A stretch of 64,000 nucleotides of DNA from an unidentified bacterial endosymbiont (GTDB lineage: Bacteria > Pseudomonadota > Gammaproteobacteria > Enterobacterales > Enterobacteriaceae), in assembly GCF_918797525.1 (NCBI RefSeq), contig NZ_OU963893.1, positions 2,852,001 to 2,916,000 on the forward strand, in the 5' to 3' direction. The notes under the pieces are model-generated. The model saw nothing but the letters and a program-made list of their open reading frames with translations. It was not told the DNA's origin and did not search any database. Of this stretch, positions 57,864-64,000 are shown piece by piece; within the stretch, counting starts at the first letter, position 1, and each line of letters begins with the position of its first letter. The position numbers and the translations under genes were made by a program.

Positions 57864-58091
57864 TTATTTCTTCGGGAAAAGCTCTTTACGCTGATACGGC
57901 TCTTTTTCGCCAGGCTTGCGCGTTTTAAGCAATTTCAGTATCCACGTGTACTGTTCGGTATGCGGCTCCACCAGCAGCTCCACCTCTTCGTTCATACGCC
58001 GCGCGATGGTATTATCATCTGCAGTAAGCAGATCGTCCATCGGCGGGCGAATCTCTATGCTCAGGCGATGCGTTTTGCCATCATAGACCGG
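57864..58091 (-). pseudogene. lpxM: Displaced lpxM C-terminal segment
   Basis: In the shifted frame the minus strand reads [20 protein letters not shown], continues through RRMNEEVELLVEPHTEQYTW and ends KELFPKK before a TAA at 57864-57866. This matches the last 75 residues of LpxM and contains no other stop. The clean reading supports a single recent insertion or a base-calling error at the A-run. Confidence 0.85.
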
Positions 58092-58836
58092 AAAAAAGCG
58101 GGATCACGCGGGCGCGACACACTTTCATCAGACGGCCAATCGCAGGCAACGTCGCTTTGTAGGTGGCGAAGAAATCAACAAATTCGCTGTGTTCAGGACC
58201 GTGGTCTTGATCCGGCAGATAGTAGCCCCAGTAGCCCTGACGAACGGACTGAATAAAGGGTTTGATCCCGTCATTTCGGGCGTGTAAGCGTCCACCAAAG
58301 CGGCGACGCACGGTATTCCATACAAAGTCATAAATTTTGTTCCCCTGATTATGGAACATCGCCGCCATCTTCTGGCCCTGGGACGCCATGAGCATGGCGG
58401 GAATATCCACTCCCCAGCCGTGCGGAACCAGAAAAATGACGTTTTCATCATTGCGGCGCATCTCGTCAATAATGTCGAGACCTTTCCAGTCCACGCGGTT
58501 AAGGATCTTATCCGGCCCTTTCAGCGCCAGTTCAGCCATCATCGCCATTGCCTGCGGCGCGGTAGTGTACATCGCATCAATAATCGCTTCGCGCTCGGCG
58601 TCGCTCTTTTCGGGGAAGCAGTAATAGAGGTTAATTTGTGCGCGTCGCCGGGCGCTTTTGCCCAGTCGACCGGCCAGGCGGCCTAACTTCCCCAAAATGG
58701 GATCACGCACGGAGGCAGGCAGCAACGCGATACCGGAAAAAGCATACACGCCAAGCCAGGCGCCCCAGTGACGCGGGTGACGGAATGATTTTTCAAACTC
58801 AGGGATGTATTCAATATTGTTTTTTTTAGGTTCCAT
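58081..58836 (-). CDS. lpxM: Lipid A myristoyltransferase LpxM, frameshifted
   Basis: LpxM (MsbB) adds the last secondary acyl chain, myristate, to Kdo2-lipid A at the inner membrane; its loss gives penta-acylated, less endotoxic lipid A. The frame encodes 251 residues: the N-terminal membrane anchor and most of the acyltransferase domain, with [19 protein letters not shown] (HX5D-like motif) and [16 protein letters not shown]. It stops after [10 protein letters not shown]. coli LpxM has 323 residues and continues LFPIYDGK. The A-run at 58092-58097 has six bases where five restore the frame, giving 323 residues ending at 57864. Either the gene is newly inactivated or the base is an error. Confidence 0.9.
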   Translation of the reverse strand: MEPKKNNIEYIPEFEKSFRHPRHWGAWLGVYAFSGIALLPASVRDPILGKLGRLAGRLGKSARRRAQINLYYCFPEKSDAEREAIIDAMYTTAPQAMAMMAELALKGPDKILNRVDWKGLDIIDEMRRNDENVIFLVPHGWGVDIPAMLMASQGQKMAAMFHNQGNKIYDFVWNTVRRRFGGRLHARNDGIKPFIQSVRQGYWGYYLPDQDHGPEHSEFVDFFATYKATLPAIGRLMKVCRARVIPLFSGL

Positions 58837-58907
58837 GCTGGTTCCAGGGTCTGGTGACGCAAAAATTTATTCAGATAGTGTAACGATGCAGGCGCCCACG
58901 TACAAAA

Positions 58908-58941
58908 GAAAAAGCCGGCGCATACGGACGCCGGCTTTTTA
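58908..58941. terminator. Terminator between mepM and lpxM
   Basis: AAAGCCGGCG and CGCCGGCTTT form a ten-base perfect stem with an eight-base loop and A/T runs on both sides. It terminates mepM on the minus strand, so lpxM should have its own promoter in the following 70 bases. Confidence 0.88.
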
Positions 58942-58955
58942 ACAAAAGGAATGGC

Positions 58956-60275
58956 TTAGTCGAAACGCAGTTGCGGTATGACCTCTTTAACCTGCGCCAG
59001 ATAATCGGTACGATCTTTACCGGTCAACCCTTCGGTACGCGGCAGTTTCGCCGTGAGCGGATTGACCGCCTGCTGGTTGATCCAGACTTCGTAGTGAAGG
59101 TGCGGCCCGGTCGAACGGCCGGTATTACCCGAGAGCGCAATACGATCGCCACGCTTCACTTTTTGGCCCGGCTTCACCAGCAGCTTACGCAGGTGCATAT
59201 AGCGGGTGGTGTAGGTACGACCGTGACGGATTGCCACATAATACCCTGCCGCGCCGCTGCGTTTCGCGACGACCACTTCCCCGTCACCGACGGCCAGAAC
59301 CGGCGTGCCCTGCGGCATCGCAAAATCAACGCCACGGTGTGGCGCAACGCGGCCGGTAACCGGGTTCAGACGACGCGGATTGAAGTTCGACGAAACACGG
59401 AACTGCTTGGCCGTAGGGAAGCGCAGGAAACCTTTCGCAAGCCCGGTACCGCTGCGGTCATAGAATTTGCCATCTTCCGCGCGAATAGCGTAATAGTCTT
59501 TGCCACCAGAACGTAGACGAACGCCAATCAGCTGGCTCTGCTCACGTTTACCGTCCAGCATTTCACGGGACATCAGCACGGAGAACTCATCGCCTTTCTT
59601 CAATTTGCGGAAGTCCATCTGCCACTGCATGGCTTTGATAACCGAGCTGATTTCCGCGCTGGTCAGGCCCGCGTCGCGCGCAGCAGAAACAAAACTTCCG
59701 CCAACGGTGCCCTTCATCACGCTATTTACCCAGTCGCCCTGCTGCAATTCACTGGTCATTTTAAAACCGTTTGCAGTGCGATCGTAAGTGCGCGTTTCGC
59801 GACGGGACATCTCCCAGGTCAGGCGCTGTAAATCGCCATCGGCAGTCAATGTCCAGGAGAGCTGTTGACCAATTTTAAGGTTACGCAGCTCTTTGTCCGC
59901 TGCCGCAAGCTTGCTGATATTGCCCATGTCGATTCCGTACTGGTTTAATACGCTACTCAGCGTATCGCCCGTAGAGACGACATATTCATGGATACCCGTT
60001 TCATTCTGGATTTTATCGTCCAGCTCATCCTGGGGAATGGCTTCATCTTCCTGAGCAGCCTGGTCGATAGGCTCACTGGCTTCGGGCAGCAAAGAACGGA
60101 TTTCGCTCTTCTCAAGCTCGATTGTTTTAATGACAGGGGCAGAACTCGGATGGTAAACATAGGGTCGCCAGACGGCGACCGCTAAAGTGAGAACTGTAAG
60201 CGACCCCAGCATAACGCGATGGGGTCGAGGCAGATTGTTAAATGCCAGGGCGACAGAGCGGGCTATCTGTTGCAC
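58956..60275 (-). CDS. mepM: Murein DD-endopeptidase MepM
   Basis: MepM cuts D-Ala-mDAP cross-links so that new peptidoglycan can be inserted. The 439-residue protein has one N-terminal membrane helix (about 20-37) and an acidic linker. A LysM-type domain (about 95-140, HEYVVSTGDTLSSVLNQYGI) and a C-terminal M23 metallopeptidase domain follow. Zinc ligands are visible in PHRGVDFAMPQGTPV (His, Asp) and GPHLHYEVW (HLH). The start is GTG. It is 15 bases downstream of znuA on the same strand. Confidence 0.95.
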   Translation of the reverse strand: MQQIARSVALAFNNLPRPHRVMLGSLTVLTLAVAVWRPYVYHPSSAPVIKTIELEKSEIRSLLPEASEPIDQAAQEDEAIPQDELDDKIQNETGIHEYVVSTGDTLSSVLNQYGIDMGNISKLAAADKELRNLKIGQQLSWTLTADGDLQRLTWEMSRRETRTYDRTANGFKMTSELQQGDWVNSVMKGTVGGSFVSAARDAGLTSAEISSVIKAMQWQMDFRKLKKGDEFSVLMSREMLDGKREQSQLIGVRLRSGGKDYYAIRAEDGKFYDRSGTGLAKGFLRFPTAKQFRVSSNFNPRRLNPVTGRVAPHRGVDFAMPQGTPVLAVGDGEVVVAKRSGAAGYYVAIRHGRTYTTRYMHLRKLLVKPGQKVKRGDRIALSGNTGRSTGPHLHYEVWINQQAVNPLTAKLPRTEGLTGKDRTDYLAQVKEVIPQLRFD

Positions 60276-60290
60276 GTATTCACTTCCTCG

Positions 60291-61235
60291 TTAATCTCCT
60301 TTCAGGCAGCTCGCATACTGGTTCGCCAGTTGGCTGAGGAACTGCGAATAGCTCGCTTTGCTCAACTGGATATTCGTTCCTAGCGGGTCAAGGGTACCCA
60401 TGCGCACGGATGTTCCCCTGGCCACGGCTTCTACGACCGCTGGCCTGAACTGTGGCTCAGCAAAAACGCAGGTCGCTTTTTGCTCAACCAACTGTGTTCT
60501 GATTTCATGTAAACGCTGCGCACCAGGCTGAATTTCCGGGTTAACGGTAAAGTGCCCCAGCGGGGTCAAGCCGTAATGTTTTTCGTAATAGCCGTAGGCG
60601 TCATGAAAAACGAAATACCCTTTTCCTTTCAACGGTGCGAGCTCGTTACCTACCTGCTTATCGGTTGCGGCGAGTTGTGCCTCAAAATCTTTCAGGTTGG
60701 CGTCAAGTTTGGCTCGACTTTCCGGCATAAGTTCCACTAATTTGTCGTGGATTGCAACCGCCGACAACCGCGCTATCTCTGGGGAGAGCCAAAGATGCAA
60801 GTTGTACTCGCCATGATGGTGATGGTCATCACCTTTTTTGCCGCCAGCCGTGTCGTGACCGTGCTCATCACCGTCGTTGTCAGCCCCTTTCATCAACAGG
60901 GGTTTAACATCTGACAGTTCGGCTATAGTTACCTTTTTCTCGGGCGGGACCTGTTTTGCCGACTTCTGCATAAACGCTTCCATCTCCGGACCAATCCAGA
61001 CAAGTAAGTCCGCGTTTTTAATGCGTTTTACGTCAGACGGACGCAAAGAGTAGCCATGTTCTGAGGCGCCATCGGGCAGCAGAACCTGGGTCTCTGTGAC
61101 GCCATCTGCAATGGCAGAAGCGATGAAGCCGAGCGGTTTTAGCGAAGCGACAACGGCAGCGTTAACATCTTGTGCTGTCGTTCCCCAAAGGGCAGCGGAT
61201 AATGCTGCGAAAAGAAGCGTATTTTTCTGTAACAT
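60291..61235 (-). CDS. znuA: Zinc ABC transporter substrate-binding protein ZnuA
   Basis: ZnuA captures Zn2+ in the periplasm and delivers it to ZnuB. From the ATG at 61233-61235 it has 314 residues; the frame is open far upstream, across znuC's start region, but that is not coding. The signal peptide ends near QDVNA. A flexible His/Asp-rich loop with [20 protein letters not shown] lies in the middle and is typical of high-affinity zinc binders. [10 protein letters not shown] and [16 protein letters not shown] hold further His ligands. It is divergent from znuCB across a Zur box. Confidence 0.96.
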   Translation of the reverse strand: MLQKNTLLFAALSAALWGTTAQDVNAAVVASLKPLGFIASAIADGVTETQVLLPDGASEHGYSLRPSDVKRIKNADLLVWIGPEMEAFMQKSAKQVPPEKKVTIAELSDVKPLLMKGADNDGDEHGHDTAGGKKGDDHHHHGEYNLHLWLSPEIARLSAVAIHDKLVELMPESRAKLDANLKDFEAQLAATDKQVGNELAPLKGKGYFVFHDAYGYYEKHYGLTPLGHFTVNPEIQPGAQRLHEIRTQLVEQKATCVFAEPQFRPAVVEAVARGTSVRMGTLDPLGTNIQLSKASYSQFLSQLANQYASCLKGD

Positions 61236-61264
61236 AATGCGACTAATCATCGTAACGTGTGGTT

Positions 61265-61286
61265 GAAATGTGATATTATAACATTC
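61265..61286. promoter_or_regulatory. Zur operator between znuA and znuC
   Basis: GAAATGTGATATTATAACAT followed by TC is a near-perfect match to the Zur box GAAATGTTATAWTATAACATTTC. It lies between the divergent znuA and znuCB starts, so Zn-bound Zur can shut off both. Confidence 0.9.
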
Positions 61287-61312
61287 GTTGACTTCTGCAA
61301 GCTGAAAATGAC

Positions 61313-62068
61313 ATGACAACTTTAGTTTCTCTCGACAATATTTCGGTCTCTTTCGGCCAGCGCCGCATCCTCTCTGACGTGTCACTGGATCTGAAGCCCG
61401 GCAAAATTCTGACGCTGCTTGGTCCTAACGGTGCCGGTAAATCCACCCTGGTGCGGGTGGTACTGGGTCTGGTAGCACCTGATGAAGGGACGATCAAACG
61501 TCAGGAAAAACTGCGTATCGGCTATGTGCCGCAAAAATTACATCTTGATGCCACGCTGCCCCTAACCGTCAGCCGCTTTCTCCGTCTGCGCCCCGGCACG
61601 CGTAAAGCCGATATTCTGCCGGCATTAAAACGCGTCCAGGCGGGTCACCTGATGGACGCGCCGTTACAGAAACTCTCGGGCGGCGAAACCCAGCGCGTTT
61701 TACTCGCCCGTGCGCTCCTTAGCCATCCTCAACTGCTGGTGCTCGATGAACCCACACAGGGTGTGGATGTTAACGGGCAGGTTGCGCTGTATGACCTGAT
61801 CGACCAGCTACGCCGGGAGCTAAGCTGCGCGGTACTGATGGTGTCCCATGACCTGCACCTGGTGATGGCGAAAACCGACGAAGTGCTTTGTCTGAACCAT
61901 CACATCTGCTGTTCCGGCACCCCGGAAGTGGTGTCAATGCACCCGGAATTTATCTCTATGTTTGGCCATCGTGGCGCTGAACAGCTGGGCATCTATCGCC
62001 ATAATCATAATCACCGCCATGATTCGCAGGGACGAATTGTCCTGCGTCGGGGAAATGGACACTCATGA
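61313..62068 (+). CDS. znuC: Zinc ABC transporter ATP-binding protein ZnuC
   Basis: ZnuC is the ATPase of the ZnuABC zinc importer. The 251-residue protein has Walker [10 protein letters not shown] (near 38-46), signature LSGGETQRV, Walker [13 protein letters not shown] and the switch His in VSHDLHLV. The C-terminus is His-rich (HNHNHRHDS), as in the family. It overlaps znuB by four bases (ATGA) and is translationally coupled to it. Confidence 0.97.
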   Translation: MTTLVSLDNISVSFGQRRILSDVSLDLKPGKILTLLGPNGAGKSTLVRVVLGLVAPDEGTIKRQEKLRIGYVPQKLHLDATLPLTVSRFLRLRPGTRKADILPALKRVQAGHLMDAPLQKLSGGETQRVLLARALLSHPQLLVLDEPTQGVDVNGQVALYDLIDQLRRELSCAVLMVSHDLHLVMAKTDEVLCLNHHICCSGTPEVVSMHPEFISMFGHRGAEQLGIYRHNHNHRHDSQGRIVLRRGNGHS

Positions 62069-62853
62069 TTGAATTATTACTGCCCGGCTGGCTGGCCGGG
62101 ATTATGCTCGCCTGCGCCGCAGGTCCTCTTGGCTCGTTCGTGGTGTGGCGCAGAATGTCCTATTTCGGTGATACCCTGGCCCATGCTTCACTGTTGGGCG
62201 TGGCCTTTGGCTTGTTGCTAAACGTAAACCCATTCTATGCGGTGATTGTGGTTACGCTGCTGCTAGCCGCCGGGCTGGTCTGGCTGGAAAAACGCCCTCA
62301 CCTCGCCATCGATACGCTGCTTGGCATTATGGCGCACAGCGCCCTGTCGCTGGGCCTGGTGGTTGTGAGCCTGATGTCCAACATCCGCGTCGATCTCATG
62401 GCTTATCTCTTTGGCGACCTGTTAGCCGTGACGCCAGCCGATCTGATATCCATTGCCATCGGGGTGGTGGTGGTGCTCGCTATTTTGCTGTGGCAATGGC
62501 GGAATTTACTGGCGATGACCGTCAGCCCGGATCTGGCGTTTGTGGACGGCGTGAAGCTGCAGCGGGTGAAGCTCCTGCTGATGCTGGTCACGGCGTTAAC
62601 CATCGGCGTGGCGATGAAATTTGTGGGGGCGCTGATTATTACATCATTACTGATCATTCCTGCCGCGACGGCACGTCGTTTCGCACGGACACCGGAGCAG
62701 ATGGCGGGAATTGCGGTCGGGATTGGGATGATTGCCGTTACCGGCGGGCTAACCTTCTCGGCGTGCTATGACACACCGGCAGGTCCATCCGTCGTGCTTT
62801 GCGCTGCACTGCTGTTTATTTTCAGTATGTTGAAAAAACAACCGAATGCCTAA
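62065..62853 (+). CDS. znuB: Zinc ABC transporter permease ZnuB
   Basis: ZnuB is the membrane channel of the zinc importer. The 262-residue protein has about eight hydrophobic helices and the ABC-3 family motifs [27 protein letters not shown] and [21 protein letters not shown]. It is co-transcribed with znuC. It is followed by a cluster of hairpins and then the convergent ricin-like gene; in E. coli the next gene is ruvB. Confidence 0.96.
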   Translation: MIELLLPGWLAGIMLACAAGPLGSFVVWRRMSYFGDTLAHASLLGVAFGLLLNVNPFYAVIVVTLLLAAGLVWLEKRPHLAIDTLLGIMAHSALSLGLVVVSLMSNIRVDLMAYLFGDLLAVTPADLISIAIGVVVVLAILLWQWRNLLAMTVSPDLAFVDGVKLQRVKLLLMLVTALTIGVAMKFVGALIITSLLIIPAATARRFARTPEQMAGIAVGIGMIAVTGGLTFSACYDTPAGPSVVLCAALLFIFSMLKKQPNA

Positions 62854-62904
62854 ATGAGCGATTACCACCACCATGGGGGTTGCGCTTCATGTGCTGTGAT
62901 TCAC

Positions 62905-62990
62905 CTCATGGCGGGACTTACACCCGCATGAGTGCGCCCATAACGGGCGCACACGTAAATAAGCACCGATGAAATCATCGGTGCTTATTT
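62905..62990. terminator. Three consecutive hairpins ending in a bidirectional terminator
   Basis: Three stems lie side by side. CTCATGGCGGG pairs with CCCGCATGAG with one bulge (62905-62932). TGCGCCC pairs with GGGCGCA (62933-62951). A perfect 15-base stem with loop AAAT (62957-62990) begins AAATAAGCACCGATG, with T/A-rich flanks. The last is a terminator for both znuCB and the convergent ricin-like gene. The role of the first two is unknown. Confidence 0.8.
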
Positions 62991-62991
62991 A

Positions 62992-63444
62992 TTATTTGCT
63001 ACAAGTTGCTAAATACAATTTGGCGCCAGGCACGTTTTTACCGCCTTCAATATCAAGACACTTGACAACACCATCGGAATCAAGTTTTTTCATCTGTCCG
63101 TTAACATGGTCCCAATTACCCTCAAATTGATTATATTCGCGAATATAAATTTTACCGTTTAATGGTGAGTAACTATAATCTGGATGTGCATCCAGTCGCA
63201 ATGCCCCATTCACAGCGAAAGTGACCTCACGAATATTCTGCGTACCTGGATTAGAACCACATACTTGCATCGTTGCCTGCTCGAAAGCAACACCAGTCAT
63301 ACATAATTTTTGTCCGTTACTGGTATTTTCAAGTTTTTCATTTACCATATTCCATTTCTGGGTTTCGGAAATAGCGGCATTCGCTACGCCAGATATAGCC
63401 GCCATCGTCAGAGCGGCAATAGATAGAACTGTCATTGGTTTCAT
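62992..63444 (-). CDS. Secreted ricin-B-like (beta-trefoil) protein, possibly shortened
   Basis: From the ATG at 63442-63444, with GAGGAG eight bases ahead, this is a 150-residue exported protein. The signal peptide is about residues 1-23, ending GVANA. The mature part has two segments like beta-trefoil lectin repeats. One is LCMTGV...TMQVCGSNPGTQNIREVTF with a Cys pair, followed by GALRLDAHPDYSYSPLNGKIYI. The other is KCLDIEGGKNVPGAKLYLATC with another Cys pair. Ricin-type lectins usually continue past the second Cys with an N-x-x-Q-x-W element; here the protein ends two residues later, so it may be truncated. It is AT-rich relative to its neighbours and separates znuB from ruvB. Sugar binding or a toxin-subunit role is only a guess. 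Confidence 0.65.
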   Translation of the reverse strand: MKPMTVLSIAALTMAAISGVANAAISETQKWNMVNEKLENTSNGQKLCMTGVAFEQATMQVCGSNPGTQNIREVTFAVNGALRLDAHPDYSYSPLNGKIYIREYNQFEGNWDHVNGQMKKLDSDGVVKCLDIEGGKNVPGAKLYLATCSK

Positions 63445-63608
63445 TTTAATACTCCTCATGTGTTAGTGAAATTATTTTATAGCATGAGTAGTGCGCCAGA
63501 AATTCATCACAAATGAGCGAGTTATATAAAATGATATTGATGATAAATCTGATGAGACAATAATTGGTCAGCGTCGCAGGCGGAATTTAACATCCCGCCA
63601 GCTCATCA

Positions 63609-64000
<392 letters not shown>

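Overview
The window is a chromosomal segment of a gamma-proteobacterium of the family Enterobacteriaceae. Gene content and order follow the Escherichia coli rnd-fadD to znu-ruvB stretch almost gene for gene, and protein sequences are close to their E. coli, Salmonella and Enterobacter counterparts. The MgrB sequence, a Salmonella-type PBP3 paralogue beside cspC, and a virK-type gene beside sdsR suggest an Enterobacter/Leclercia/Lelliottia-like organism. I cannot fix the genus from sequence alone.

Layout. 1-7495: rnd (partial), fadD, yeaY, tsaB, yoaA, yoaB, yoaH, pabB. 7496-15068: an AT-rich insertion of three tandem paralogues between pabB and nudL, genes that normally abut. Each encodes an N-terminal module, a long pentapeptide-repeat beta-helix and a C-terminal domain that matches the SopA/NleL HECT-type E3 ubiquitin ligases of type III secretion. 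15069-24468: nudL, sdaA, an ERIC element, yoaE, manXYZ, yobD, mntP (two MntR-like palindromes plus a yybP-ykoY manganese riboswitch) and rlmA. 24535-29306: a PBP3SAL-type transpeptidase, cspC, yobF, yebO, mgrB, yobH, kdgR. 29307-31833: a small YadA-like trimeric autotransporter, then htpX. 32027-41256: prc, proQ, msrC, letA-letB, rsmF, yebV. 41492-43210: a VirK/YbjX-family gene and the sRNA SdsR. 43211-50779: yebY-yebZ-yobA, holE, yobB, exoX, ptrB, yebE, purT. 50820-57804: the Entner-Doudoroff/pentose-phosphate cluster eda, edd, zwf, hexR, pykA with recognisable GntR and HexR operators. 57864-62853: lpxM, mepM, znuA and znuCB around a Zur box. 62992-64000: a secreted ricin-B-like protein and partial ruvB.

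Three genes carry an apparent single-base insertion that displaces a conserved C-terminus: the first SopA-like paralogue (losing the predicted catalytic cysteine), proQ (losing the Tudor-like domain) and lpxM. Two lie in homopolymers, so base-calling error must be excluded before biological meaning is given.

The most novel content is the triple SopA/NleL-like island. Next are the accessory genes that replace or interrupt conserved neighbours: the trimeric autotransporter (where E. coli has yebQ), the virK-like gene with a PhoP-box-like site, the PBP3 paralogue with an SSD instead of SSN motif, and the ricin-like secreted protein between znuB and ruvB. Together they suggest a host-associated lifestyle; no secretion apparatus is encoded in the window.
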